DNA of 63,742 bases, taken from contig NZ_SDDV01000011.1 in NCBI RefSeq assembly GCF_014773545.1, positions 1 through 63,742 on the forward strand, written 5' to 3'. This stretch comes from Hydrogenophaga sp. (GTDB taxonomy: Bacteria > Pseudomonadota > Gammaproteobacteria > Burkholderiales > Burkholderiaceae_C). Positions 29,904-38,304 of this stretch are shown here, piece after piece (the first letter of the stretch is position 1; every line of letters begins with the position of its first letter). Below the pieces are notes generated by a model. That model searched no databases and had not been told where the DNA came from. It worked only from the letters and a program-made list of their open reading frames with translations. The translations under genes and the position numbers were made by a program.

Positions 29904-31069
29904 GCACAGACCCGCTTCGCCTAGCAATGAACATCCAAAAAAGCATCGAACGTGCACTGGCCGCGCTAAGAGCCGAGCGGCTGCACGCTGCACGCCAAGC
30001 CCTGCGCGAGGCATGGGGCGCCTTCGGGCTGGGTCAGGCACGCCAAGACAGCCCGAGCGCACCTGCACCTGCACCTGCACCTGCACCTGCACCTGCACCT
30101 GCACCTGCACCTGCACCTGCACCTGCACCTGCACCTGCACCTGCACCCGGCGGCGGATCCTTCCTCCGCCTTGAACACCGCAGCCCGGCCGGCTCGCTGG
30201 CCTACCACTTGTATCTGCCCGCAGCGGCCCGCAGCGCGACGGCCCAGGCGATGCCGCTGCTGGTGCTGCTGCACGGCTGCAAGCAGACCGCCAAGGAATT
30301 TGCCACTGGCACGCAAATGAACCGCCTGGCCGAGCAGCACGCTTGGCTGGTGCTCTACCCCGAACAGTCGACGCACGCCAACCCCTCGCGCTGCTGGAAC
30401 TGGTTTCGCCCCTCGGATCAGCAGCGCCAGAGCGGTGAGCCGGCGCTGCTGGCCGAGCTGACGCAAGCAGTGGCGACCCAGTACCCGGTGCAGCGCCAGT
30501 GCATCTTTGTGGCCGGCCTGTCGGCAGGAGCGGCGATGGCGGTGATTCTGGGCCAGACCTACCCCGACTGGTTTGCTGCCGTCGGCGCCCATTCGGGCCT
30601 GCCCTACGCGGCGGCGCACGACATCCCGTCGGCATTGGTGGCCATGAAAGGCCGCACTCTGCTGGGCCGGCCGCATTTTCCAGGCACGGCAGACGACCCG
30701 CGCCGCCCCGCCACACAGGCGCTGCCCACCATTGTGTTTCACGGCGGGCGTGATCGCACGGTGCGCCCCAGCAATGGCGCTGGCATCGTTTTTCAAGCGC
30801 AGCACGCGCACGCGCAGCAAAATGCCCGCTTGGGACATCCTGCGCTGCGCGAGCGCACCGAACAGGGTCAGTCAGCCGACGGGAAAAGCTACACCCGAAC
30901 CTGCTACCTCGACGCCCAGGGTCAGGTGCAAATCGAGTCGTGGACGCTGCACGAAGGCGCTCACGCCTGGTCGGGCGGCGACCCGGCCGGCTCTTTCACC
31001 GACCCGGGTGGCCCGAACGCCTCAGCCGAGATGCTGCGCTTTTTCCTCAGCCATAGCGCGCGCACCTGA
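29900..31069 (+). CDS. PHB-depolymerase-family esterase with (Ala-Pro)n linker
   Basis: Alpha/beta hydrolase of the esterase D/PHB depolymerase family (LpqC-like), 389 residues; expected to cleave polyester or aryl esters. The N-terminal helical segment (residues about 10-45) is joined by an alternating Ala-Pro stretch (about residues 54-84) to the catalytic part: PLLVLLHGCKQTAKEF, lipase-box serine in GLSAGAAMA, Asp in FHGGRDRTV and His in LHEGAHAWSGGDP. No signal peptide, so it is probably intracellular, in keeping with a role in PHA turnover. An internal start at 29927 (MNIQKS) is an alternative. Phasin is encoded at 6.9 kb. Confidence 0.87.
   Translation: MSTDPLRLAMNIQKSIERALAALRAERLHAARQALREAWGAFGLGQARQDSPSAPAPAPAPAPAPAPAPAPAPAPAPAPAPAPGGGSFLRLEHRSPAGSLAYHLYLPAAARSATAQAMPLLVLLHGCKQTAKEFATGTQMNRLAEQHAWLVLYPEQSTHANPSRCWNWFRPSDQQRQSGEPALLAELTQAVATQYPVQRQCIFVAGLSAGAAMAVILGQTYPDWFAAVGAHSGLPYAAAHDIPSALVAMKGRTLLGRPHFPGTADDPRRPATQALPTIVFHGGRDRTVRPSNGAGIVFQAQHAHAQQNARLGHPALRERTEQGQSADGKSYTRTCYLDAQGQVQIESWTLHEGAHAWSGGDPAGSFTDPGGPNASAEMLRFFLSHSART
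30061..30147 (+). repeat. Perfect hexanucleotide repeat coding for Ala-Pro
   Basis: Fourteen and a half tandem copies of ACCTGC encode an (Ala-Pro) stretch inside the esterase. The repeat has no base changes, so slipped-strand mispairing would vary the linker length in steps of two residues without loss of frame. Confidence 0.95.
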
Positions 31070-31156
31070 ACCCTTGCCTCCCACCCCAAGCCCGAAACAA
31101 CGGCCAGCTGCGGCAGGGCACATAATCGCACGGAACTCGACAATCAAGGAATCAAG

Positions 31157-31354
31157 GTGTCCAGATCCAGCCTTCACTGGTACGTGTTCGCCCTCAAAGA
31201 AAAGGACGTCAACCTTGCGAGCCCCGAACAGGGAACCATCGTCACAATTGTTGAGCGGTCAACCGGTGAGGTCAGGCTGGTGAAAAGCGCCGCAAGCGCC
31301 GAGTCCATCGCCACCTTGATCATGAGTTTCAGGCCGAACCAGCCTATTTCCTGA
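31157..31354 (+). CDS. Small hypothetical protein
   Basis: A 65-codon frame with a GTG start and a good ribosome-binding site (AAGGA at 31146-31150, six-base spacing). The predicted protein is MSRSSLHWYVFALKEKDV onward, with a beta-rich middle (TIVTIVERSTGEVRLVKSA) and no known motif. No homology is recognised. It lies between the esterase gene and a DUF2007-type gene; it could be a spurious frame. Confidence 0.35.
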   Translation: MSRSSLHWYVFALKEKDVNLASPEQGTIVTIVERSTGEVRLVKSAASAESIATLIMSFRPNQPIS

Positions 31355-31516
31355 CGCGAAATGATTTTTCCCTTCACTCCATCCCGGCGAGTGCCATCGA
31401 GCCCCGAAATCGTCAAATATCGCGCCTCTCCCCTTTCGTTTATCTCACCTCCGGTCGTTATAGTCCCGGGTGCCGACTTCAGCCTACCGACCACCGATTG
31501 AGCGAGCCCAGCCCAC

Positions 31517-31867
31517 ATGGACGAAGGCAACAGCCCCTACGACCCGGCGCTGGGCGACTGGCAGACGCTGGCCCGCTTTTTCAGCCCGACCGAAGCCTGC
31601 TTGCTGCGCGGCTGCCTGCAAGCTGCCGGCGTGCCGGCAGCGCTGGCCGATGCGCATCTGGTGCAAACCTATAGCCTGCTCGCCAGTGCCGTCCCCGTGC
31701 GGGTGCTGGTGCCCGAGCGCTGCCTGGCACAGGCCCGGGCGGTCATGGCAGCCTACCAGCGCGGCGACTACAGCCTGCCAGACGACGAGCCCACAGCGTC
31801 CATGAACCCGCTCCAGACCGACTCTGAAGACGCCGACCGAACACCAAGGGAAAATCCCAATACCTAA
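31517..31867 (+). CDS. DUF2007-type putative signal-transducing protein
   Basis: A 116-residue protein resembling the DUF2007 family: LARFFSPTEACLLRGCLQAAGVPAALADAHL, followed by PVRVLVPERCLAQARAVMAAY. Members are thought to be small regulatory or sensory domains; no biochemical role is known. The acidic tail (residues 90-116) is variable. Preceded by a spacer of 162 bases after the small ORF at 31157; next is a terminator at 32001. An NTP- or metal-binding motif is not visible. Confidence 0.65.
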   Translation: MDEGNSPYDPALGDWQTLARFFSPTEACLLRGCLQAAGVPAALADAHLVQTYSLLASAVPVRVLVPERCLAQARAVMAAYQRGDYSLPDDEPTASMNPLQTDSEDADRTPRENPNT

Positions 31868-32000
31868 GGATGCCGCCAGCGTTTAGAGTTGCGCCACTCG
31901 CAGCCCGCACCCGTTTGCAGGCCGACCGCGAGGGACCGAGGAGACATACCCAGTCCAAGCACAGCTCTTTGCCAAGCGCCCCCAGAGACGCAGCAAAGTC

Positions 32001-32032
32001 AAAAGCCGACCCTCGCGGGTCGGCTTTTTTTT
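32001..32032. terminator. Strong bidirectional hairpin terminator
   Basis: AAAAGCCGACCC (32001-32012) pairs with GGGTCGGCTTTT (32017-32028) around TCGC and ends in T residues. It ends transcription of the DUF2007 gene; on the other strand A residues at the foot of the stem supply Ts. It isolates the hox promoter from upstream genes. The 134 bases between gene and terminator hold nothing I recognise. Confidence 0.9.
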
Positions 32033-32096
32033 GTGCGCCCAGCATGGGCGCACTCCCGCAGGTGCAAGTCCTCCCGCAAGCTGACCACAGCGTGCT

Positions 32097-32230
32097 GACA
32101 ATCGCTTACTTCGATCGGATGGGACTGCCCCGACTCTCATGACCTCAAACTCTCGAACCGCCGGGTGCGGACCCGCATGCCCGGTGGTGTGGCAGGGGCG
32201 CAGCCGATAATGGCTGCCCCCTATGCCGAT
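32097..32230 (+). mobile_element. 3' remnant of a group II intron (domain V and VI)
   Basis: Three things line up. First, an open frame ending in AYFDRMGLPRLS (stop near 32142) resembles the end of an intron-encoded reverse transcriptase. Second, 32157-32188 folds as domain V: ACCGCCGGG pairs with CCCGGTGGT, a TG bulge, and an upper stem TGCG-GACC-CGCA. Third, 32191-32226 folds as domain VI, with GGCAGGGGC and GCAGCC arms against GGCTGC and CCCCTATGCC, an unpaired A at 32223 seven bases before a 3' end of AT (32230). The 5' part, EBS sites and nearly all of the RT gene are missing, so it cannot splice alone. The rest of the gene-free stretch 31868-32605 holds only the hox regulatory sites. 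Confidence 0.6.
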
Positions 32231-32374
32231 GTCCGTGTCTTTTGTCCGGCATGCCGGCGACGGCCTGCAACCGAAAGATCATCTTTCACCTGTTTCGGAA
32301 AACTGGAAAGAAATCTTGCAGACAATACCTGGCTGCGCCCGCTCAACTGAGCAGGTGAAAAAAAAACCGATGCA

Positions 32375-32387
32375 AAACAATGAGTTG
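32375..32387 (+). promoter_or_regulatory. IHF-like site upstream of the sigma-54 promoter
   Basis: AAACAATGAGTTG differs from the consensus WATCAANNNNTTR at one base. It sits about 40 bases upstream of the -24 element, where IHF would bend DNA to bring the activator HoxA to the polymerase. A HoxA-binding site could lie in the about 140 bases upstream but is not recognised. Confidence 0.4.
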
Positions 32388-32425
32388 CACGCTCTGCTTG
32401 GTATTTTCCCTGAGCAGACATATTC

Positions 32426-32441
32426 TGGCCCGAGGCTTGCA
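32426..32441 (+). promoter_or_regulatory. Sigma-54 (-24/-12) promoter of the hox operon
   Basis: TGGCCCGAGGCTTGCA matches the consensus TGGCACGNNNNTTGCW with a single change (A to C), keeping the invariant GG and GC with correct 10-base spacing. Transcription should begin near 32452, about 150 bases before hoxF. The operon also encodes HoxA, an NtrC-type activator with a GAFTGA motif, which supports the assignment. Confidence 0.8.
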
Positions 32442-32605
32442 ATCCCCCTGTTGTGCGCCCAAGCCCAGCGGGTCTGTTCAAATCGGGCCGCAGCCGTTGC
32501 CCCAGCCCCACCACCCCGAGACCCGATATGCAAAGGAGCGCCAGCACCGAAGCTTCGCACGGCATCACCCCGCTTTTTCACTGACAACCATTGGAATTGG
32601 TCACC

Positions 32606-34417
32606 ATGAATAAAGAGACACAGACAATACTGCAGCGCTACGATTCGGATCGAACCCGCCTGATGGACATTCTCTGGGACATCCATGACGCCTTCGGTCA
32701 TCTGCCGCCAGCCCTCCTGCCGCAGCTCGAGGCCGGCCTGAACATCTCGCGCAACGACATCCTGGAGACCGCGAGCTTCTACCACTTTTTTCACACCAAG
32801 CCGACCGGCACGCATCAGATTTACCTGAGCAACACCGTTTTGGCCAAGATGAATGGCTACCAAGGCGTCTACGAAGCGCTTGAGAGTGCCACCGGTAGCA
32901 GTTTTGGCGTCACCGAGGCCGGCTCGGAATTCAGTCTGTTCGAGACCAGTTGCATCGGCCTGAGCGATCAGGAACCGGCCATGCTGGTCGACAAGATCGC
33001 CTTCACACACCTGACACCGTCCAAGGTGCACTACCTGATCGAACAGCTCAAGCAGGGCAAGACCGCCGAACAAATCGCCAACCCGGCCGGCCTTGTGAAC
33101 ACCGAGCTGGATTACGTTGAAAACCAGGTCGAATCCAACGTGCGCACCCGGGGGCCGGTGTTTTTCCGCGGCAAAATCAACTTGCCGGAGCTGATCAAGG
33201 AAACGCTGGATCGACCTCCGGAACAAGTCATCAGCCAGGTGATCGACTCCGGTCTGCGCGGGCGCGGCGGCGCCGGCTTTTCCACCGGCCTGAAGTGGCG
33301 TTTGTGCCGCAACGCGCCCGGCAGCGAGAAATACGTGATCTGCAACGCCGACGAGGGCGAGCCCGGCACCTTCAAAGACCGCGTGCTGCTGACGCGCTCA
33401 CCCAAACAGGTGTTCATGGGCATGGTGCTGGCCGCTTACGCCATCGGCAGCCGGCACGGCATTGTCTACTTGCGCGCCGAATACCATTATCTGAAGGCCT
33501 ATCTGGAGGCGCAGTTGCAGCAGATGCGCGCGCAAAACCTGCTCGGGCACTCGATTGGCGGATCGAATGATTTCCACTTCGACATCCGGATTCAAATGGG
33601 CGCGGGCGCCTACATCTGTGGCGACGAGTCGGCGCTGATCGAATCCTGCGAAGGCAAGCGCGGCACACCGCGCGTCAAGCCGCCGTTCCCGGTGCAACAG
33701 GGCTATCTGGGCCAGCCCACCAGCGTCAACAACGTCGAGACCTTTGCCGCCGTGACCCACATCATGGAACAAGGCTCGGACTGGTTCAAAGATCTGGGCA
33801 CGCCCCAATCGCGTGGCACCCGACTGCTTAGCGTGGCGGGCGATTGCAGCAAGCCCGGCATCTACGAAGTCGAATGGGGCACCACCATCAAACGGGTGCT
33901 GGAAAAAGTAGGCGCCTACGACGCACGCGCGGTGCAAATCAGCGGCCCTTCGGGCGAATGCATTTCGGTCGCCAAAGACGGCGATCGGCAACTGGCCTAC
34001 GAAGACCTGTCCTGCAACGGCGCTTTCACCATCTTCAACAGCCGGCGCGACCTGCTCGACATTGTCAAAGACTTCATGCACTTCTTCGTCGATGAGTCGT
34101 GCGGCATTTGCGTGCCGTGCCGCTCCGGCAACGTCGATCTGTACCGCAAAGTCGAACTGGTCATCGCCGGCAAAGCCAGCCGCCAGGACCTGGAGCAGGT
34201 GGTCAAGTGGGGGGCGCTGGTGCGCAAGACCAGCCGCTGCGGCCTGGGCACCACATCGCCCAAGCCCATTCTGACCACGCTGGACAAATTCCCCGAAATC
34301 TACGAAGCCAAACTGGTCAAGCAAAAAGGGGCGCTGCTGCCCTCGTTTGACTTCGAACAGTCCTTGAGCGAGCACGCCAAGGCGGTGCAGGAGCTGCAAA
34401 CCGAGGAGCAAAAATGA
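32606..34417 (+). CDS. hoxF: NAD-reducing hydrogenase, diaphorase subunit HoxF
   Basis: Flavoprotein subunit of the soluble bidirectional [NiFe]-hydrogenase, transferring electrons from H2 to NAD+. The 603-residue protein fuses an N-terminal NuoE/HoxE-like domain (about 1-160) to a NuoF-like domain with GRGGAGFSTGLKW and NADEGEPGTFKDR (FMN and NADH sites), GAGAYICGDESALI and the [4Fe-4S] site ESCGICVPCRSG. Start at 32606 (MNKETQTILQRYDSDR) agrees with Cupriavidus HoxF. First gene of the operon; its end overlaps hoxU by four bases. Cytoplasmic. Confidence 0.96.
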   Translation: MNKETQTILQRYDSDRTRLMDILWDIHDAFGHLPPALLPQLEAGLNISRNDILETASFYHFFHTKPTGTHQIYLSNTVLAKMNGYQGVYEALESATGSSFGVTEAGSEFSLFETSCIGLSDQEPAMLVDKIAFTHLTPSKVHYLIEQLKQGKTAEQIANPAGLVNTELDYVENQVESNVRTRGPVFFRGKINLPELIKETLDRPPEQVISQVIDSGLRGRGGAGFSTGLKWRLCRNAPGSEKYVICNADEGEPGTFKDRVLLTRSPKQVFMGMVLAAYAIGSRHGIVYLRAEYHYLKAYLEAQLQQMRAQNLLGHSIGGSNDFHFDIRIQMGAGAYICGDESALIESCEGKRGTPRVKPPFPVQQGYLGQPTSVNNVETFAAVTHIMEQGSDWFKDLGTPQSRGTRLLSVAGDCSKPGIYEVEWGTTIKRVLEKVGAYDARAVQISGPSGECISVAKDGDRQLAYEDLSCNGAFTIFNSRRDLLDIVKDFMHFFVDESCGICVPCRSGNVDLYRKVELVIAGKASRQDLEQVVKWGALVRKTSRCGLGTTSPKPILTTLDKFPEIYEAKLVKQKGALLPSFDFEQSLSEHAKAVQELQTEEQK

Positions 34418-35118
34418 GCATCCAGATCAGCATCGATGGCGTCAGCATGAACGCCGAAGAAGGACAGCCCCTGGTCGACGTCGCCGCCGACAACGGGGTC
34501 TACATCCCCACCCTGTGCTACCAGAGGGGCAAACCCTGCCTGGGCACCTGCCGGGTCTGTTCGGTCAAGGTCAATGGTGTGGTCAACGCCTCGTGTACGG
34601 TCAAAGTGGCCCAGGGCATGGAGGTGCAGGTCAACGAGCCCGAACTGAACGACATGCGCAAGGGCCTGGTAGAGGCGCTGTTCTCCGAGGGCAATCACAA
34701 CTGCCCGAGCTGCGAGAAAAGCGGCCGCTGCGAATTGCAGGCCACCGGCTACGAACTCGAAATGGTCGTCTCGCGTTTCCCCTACCGCTTTCCGGTGCGG
34801 GTACAAGACCACGCCAGCGAAAAGATCTGGCTCGAGCGTGATCGCTGCATTTTTTGCCAGCGCTGCGTCGAGTTCGTGCGCGACCAGGCGACCGGCAAGA
34901 AGATTTTCAGCATCAGCGGCCGCGGCACGAATGCCCGCATCGAGATCGACGTCGATCTCGCCAACGCCATGTCCAACGAGCAAGTCAAGCAAGCGGTGGA
35001 TATGTGCCCGGTTGGCACCATCATTGAAAAAGGCGTCGGCTACAACCACCCGGTGCTGCAGCGCAAATTCGAAGTCAAAACCCTGCGTGAACGCGTCCTG
35101 AGCGGAGAAACCCCATGA
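34414..35118 (+). CDS. hoxU: NAD-reducing hydrogenase subunit HoxU
   Basis: Iron-sulfur electron-relay subunit of 234 residues, linking the hydrogenase moiety to HoxF. Similar to the N-terminal part of NuoG: a plant-type [2Fe-2S] site (LCYQRGKPCLGTCRVC), the CPSCEKSGRCELQ site for a [4Fe-4S] cluster, and a C-terminal CIFCQRCVEF with CPVG. The gene overlaps hoxF and hoxY by four bases each. Confidence 0.96.
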   Translation: MSIQISIDGVSMNAEEGQPLVDVAADNGVYIPTLCYQRGKPCLGTCRVCSVKVNGVVNASCTVKVAQGMEVQVNEPELNDMRKGLVEALFSEGNHNCPSCEKSGRCELQATGYELEMVVSRFPYRFPVRVQDHASEKIWLERDRCIFCQRCVEFVRDQATGKKIFSISGRGTNARIEIDVDLANAMSNEQVKQAVDMCPVGTIIEKGVGYNHPVLQRKFEVKTLRERVLSGETP

Positions 35119-35744
35119 GCCATGCTGTCAAAAACGAAACCGCCTCGCACCAGTTGCGTGCCACGCCACTCGATCCGGTCCTGGCTGCCGGTCGGGCCGG
35201 GAAAATCAAGGTCGCCACCATCGGATTTTGCGGCTGCTGGGGCTGCACCCTGTCGTTCCTGGACCTCGACGAGCGGCTGCTGCCCTTGTTTGAAAAAATC
35301 ACCCTGCTGCGCTCCTCGTACACCGACATCAAGCGCATCCCCGAGCGCTGCGCCGTCGGCTTCATCGAAGGTGGGGTGGCGAACGAGGAAAACATCGAAA
35401 CCCTGGAGCATTTCCGGGACAACTGCGACGTGCTGATTTCGGTCGGGGCCTGCGCAGTTTGGGGCGGCGTGCCCGCCATGCGCAATGTCGTCGAATTGAA
35501 AGACTGCCTGGAAGTGGCTTACTCGAGCTCGGTGACTTCGCCGGTCGGCGCCAGGCGGGTGATACCGTTTCACCCCGACATTCCGCGCCTGACCAACAAA
35601 GTCTACCCCTGCCATGAAGTGGTGAAGATGGACTACTTCATCCCCGGCTGCCCGCCTTCGGGCGATGCGATTTTCAAAGTGTTTGACGACCTTTTGAATG
35701 GCCGCCCATTCAATTTGCCCAGCACCATCAACCGCTACGAGTGA
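35115..35744 (+). CDS. hoxY: NAD-reducing hydrogenase small subunit HoxY
   Basis: Small subunit of the H2-activating part, with the proximal [4Fe-4S] cluster: FCGCWGCTLSFLD near the N terminus, GACAVWGGVPAMRN in the middle and PGCPPSG with a PCHEVVKMDY segment in the C-terminal half. There is no Tat signal, in agreement with a cytoplasmic enzyme. 209 residues, and 17 bases before hoxH. Confidence 0.96.
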   Translation: MSHAVKNETASHQLRATPLDPVLAAGRAGKIKVATIGFCGCWGCTLSFLDLDERLLPLFEKITLLRSSYTDIKRIPERCAVGFIEGGVANEENIETLEHFRDNCDVLISVGACAVWGGVPAMRNVVELKDCLEVAYSSSVTSPVGARRVIPFHPDIPRLTNKVYPCHEVVKMDYFIPGCPPSGDAIFKVFDDLLNGRPFNLPSTINRYE

Positions 35745-35761
35745 AGATTGGAGAATGAATC

Positions 35762-37228
35762 ATGAGCAGAAAACTGGTTATTGATCCGGTGACTCGCATC
35801 GAGGGTCACGGCAAGGTGGTGGTGCAACTCGACGACAACAACCAAGTCACCGATGCCAAGCTGCATGTGGTGGAGTTTCGCGGCTTCGAGAAATTCATCC
35901 AGGGCCACCCGTATTGGGAAGCGCCCATGTTCCTGCAGCGCATCTGCGGCATTTGCTTTGTCAGCCACCATTTGTGCGGCGCCAAGGTGCTCGACGACAT
36001 GATAGGCGTCGGTCTGAAAGACGGCATCAACGTCACCCCAACGGCCGAGAAAATGCGCCGCCTCGGCCACTACGCGCAGATGCTGCAGTCGCACGTGACG
36101 GCGTATTTTTATCTGATCGTGCCGGAAATGCTGTTCGGCATGGACGCCGCACCCGAGCAGCGCAACGTGATCGGTCTGATCGAGGCCAACCCGGCGCTGG
36201 TCAAGCGCGTGGTGATGCTGCGCAAATGGGGCCAGGAGATGCTCAAAGAGGTGTTCGGCAAGAAAATGCACGGCATCAGCTCGATCCCGGGCGGGGTCAA
36301 TAAAAACCTGAGCGTGGCCGCGCGCGAGCGCTTTCTGAACGGCGAAGAAGGCCTGATCTCGATCGACCAGGTGCTGGATTACGCCATGGACGGCCTGAAC
36401 CTGTTCTACGATTTTCACGAGAAAAACCGCGCCCAGGTCGATCGTTTCGGCGACGTGCCGGCGCTCAATATGTGCCTGGCCAACGCTGACGGCAATGTCG
36501 ATTACTACCACGGCACTATGCGCGTGGTCGACGACAACAAGAAACTGGTGACTGAATTCGATTACCACGACTATCTGGAGCATTTCTCCGAAGCCACCGA
36601 AGAGTGGAGCTACATGAAGTTCCCCTACCTCAAGACTTTGGGACGCGAGGCCGGTTCGGTGCGGGTCGGGCCGCTGGCGCGCATGAATGTGACCAAGACC
36701 CTCTCGACGCCGCTGGCGCAAGAGGCATTGGAGCGCTTTCACGCCTACACCAAGGGCCGCGCCAACAACATGACGCTGCACACCAACTGGGCGCGCGCGA
36801 TCGAGATCGTGCACGCAGCCGAGATTTGCCGCGATTTGCTCAACGACCCGGATTTGCAAAAAGACCAATTGCTGCTGACGGCGCCGCCCAATGCCTGGAC
36901 CGGCGAGGGCGTGGGCGTGGTCGAAGCCCCGCGCGGCACGCTGCTGCACCACTACCGCGCCAACCAGGAGGGCAATATCACCTTCGCCAACCTGATCGTG
37001 GCCACCACCCAGAACAACCAGGTCATCAACCGCACCGTGCGCAGCGTGGCCGAGGAATACCTGAACGGACAAGGCGAGATCACCGAGGGCATGATGAACG
37101 CCATCGAGGTCGGCATCCGCGCCTACGACCCCTGCCTGAGCTGTGCCACGCACGCGCTCGGGCAAATGCCGCTGACCGTCTCGGTGCTGGACGCGGCAGG
37201 GAATCTGGTCCATGAACGCGCGCGCTGA
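35762..37228 (+). CDS. hoxH: NAD-reducing hydrogenase large subunit HoxH
   Basis: Catalytic [NiFe] subunit. The precursor has 488 residues. Nickel ligands are in RICGIC (Cys62, Cys65) and DPCLSCATH (Cys458, Cys461). After His464 there is a 24-residue C-terminal extension beginning ALGQMPL, the length removed by HoxW in the Cupriavidus enzyme. GVGVVEAPRGTLLHHY is the family's C-terminal core. The following gene hoxW begins 17 bases before the hoxH stop, so the protease is translationally coupled to its substrate. Confidence 0.97.
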   Translation: MSRKLVIDPVTRIEGHGKVVVQLDDNNQVTDAKLHVVEFRGFEKFIQGHPYWEAPMFLQRICGICFVSHHLCGAKVLDDMIGVGLKDGINVTPTAEKMRRLGHYAQMLQSHVTAYFYLIVPEMLFGMDAAPEQRNVIGLIEANPALVKRVVMLRKWGQEMLKEVFGKKMHGISSIPGGVNKNLSVAARERFLNGEEGLISIDQVLDYAMDGLNLFYDFHEKNRAQVDRFGDVPALNMCLANADGNVDYYHGTMRVVDDNKKLVTEFDYHDYLEHFSEATEEWSYMKFPYLKTLGREAGSVRVGPLARMNVTKTLSTPLAQEALERFHAYTKGRANNMTLHTNWARAIEIVHAAEICRDLLNDPDLQKDQLLLTAPPNAWTGEGVGVVEAPRGTLLHHYRANQEGNITFANLIVATTQNNQVINRTVRSVAEEYLNGQGEITEGMMNAIEVGIRAYDPCLSCATHALGQMPLTVSVLDAAGNLVHERAR

Positions 37229-37712
37229 ACACCCGATCCTGTCGCTGGCTGATTTCAATCAGCCCGGCAACCTGATTTATGGCATTGGCAACGTCGGGCG
37301 CCAGGACGACGGACTGGGCTGGGCTTTCGTCGATTGGCTGGAGCAGCAATCTGACAGCCCGCAAGCCGAGTTGCAGCGCCACTACCAATTGCACCTGGAG
37401 GACGCCGACCTGATCAGCACCTTTGGGCGCGTACTGTTCATCGACGCCAGCAAGGACGCGGCGCTGGAATCGTTCAGTCTGACGCGGGTGCAGCCGAAGA
37501 TGGATTTCAGCTTCAGCTCGCACGCGATCTCGATTCCCGCCATTTTGGCCACCTGCCAGCAGTGTTTTGAGCACGCGCCCGAAGTCTATGTGCTGGCGAT
37601 CCGCGGCTACGCGTGGGAGCTCGAGCAGGGACTGAGCGCACGGGCGCAGTTCAATCTGGAAGCGGCGATTGAATGGATTTCCATGCGCCGAATTGAGTCA
37701 TGCACCGTTTGA
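37212..37712 (+). CDS. hoxW: HoxH-specific C-terminal endopeptidase
   Basis: Maturation protease that removes the C-terminal extension of HoxH once nickel is inserted. The 166-residue protein has the start motif LIYGIGNVGRQDDGLGWAFVDWLE, with Asp residues at the nickel-recognition site, and FIDASKD; it is related to HyaD/HupD proteases but with the HoxW spacing. Overlaps hoxH by 17 bases. The regulatory hydrogenase subunit HoxC needs no such cleavage, so one protease suffices for the whole cluster. Confidence 0.92.
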   Translation: MNARAEHPILSLADFNQPGNLIYGIGNVGRQDDGLGWAFVDWLEQQSDSPQAELQRHYQLHLEDADLISTFGRVLFIDASKDAALESFSLTRVQPKMDFSFSSHAISIPAILATCQQCFEHAPEVYVLAIRGYAWELEQGLSARAQFNLEAAIEWISMRRIESCTV

Positions 37713-37741
37713 TCTTTTGTTAAACCCCACCGGAGAATCTC

Positions 37742-38239
37742 ATGAATCAACACGAAATCGACAAAATCGCGGCCTTGATTTACGCCGCCCCCCTGGGTGA
37801 ATACATCGGCCGCGACGGCGCTGCCATCCTGGCCGAGCGGGCCGGCTGCGTGCGCCGGCTCCAGGACAAGGAATATCTCTACCGCAAGGACGAGACCACC
37901 AACAGCTTCTACATCGTCAGCGAAGGTCGGCTGGCGCTGATAAAGGAAACCAGCGGCGGCGACCAAGTGTTGCACGTGCTCGAAAAAGGCGACCTGGTCG
38001 GCGAGCTTAGCTTCATCGACCAGATGCCACACAACCTGGGCGTGATGGCGCTGGGCAACGCCACCGTGCTGTGCTTCAGTGCCGATGGTATGCGGCCCCT
38101 GATCACCGAGCACCCGGAGCTGGTGTACAACTTCATGCGTGCCGTCATCAAGCGCGTGCACAGCGTGGTGGCAGCGGTTTCGGCGCAGCAAATGGCGCTG
38201 GAGCAATACATCTCAACCGGCGCCAAGGGGCGCGGCTGA
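37742..38239 (+). CDS. hoxI: HoxI, cyclic-nucleotide-binding-domain subunit of soluble hydrogenase
   Basis: Accessory subunit of the NAD-reducing hydrogenase; in Cupriavidus a HoxI dimer attaches to HoxFUYH and allows reactivation by NADPH. The 165-residue protein is a cNMP-binding fold (FYIVSEGRLALIKETSGGDQ, VLEKGDLVGELSFID) followed by a helix, without a DNA-binding domain. It starts 29 bases after hoxW. Confidence 0.88.
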   Translation: MNQHEIDKIAALIYAAPLGEYIGRDGAAILAERAGCVRRLQDKEYLYRKDETTNSFYIVSEGRLALIKETSGGDQVLHVLEKGDLVGELSFIDQMPHNLGVMALGNATVLCFSADGMRPLITEHPELVYNFMRAVIKRVHSVVAAVSAQQMALEQYISTGAKGRG

Positions 38240-38304
38240 TCGGCAAGGCCCAGGGCAGGCAAGAACCGCCCTGGGCGTCATTCCCCCCCTTGAGGAGATC
38301 ACCC

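Noticed and set aside
31868..32000. Possible riboswitch or small RNA ahead of the terminator at 32001
   Set aside because: The stretch has no conserved riboswitch core that I can recognise and no downstream metabolic gene to control.
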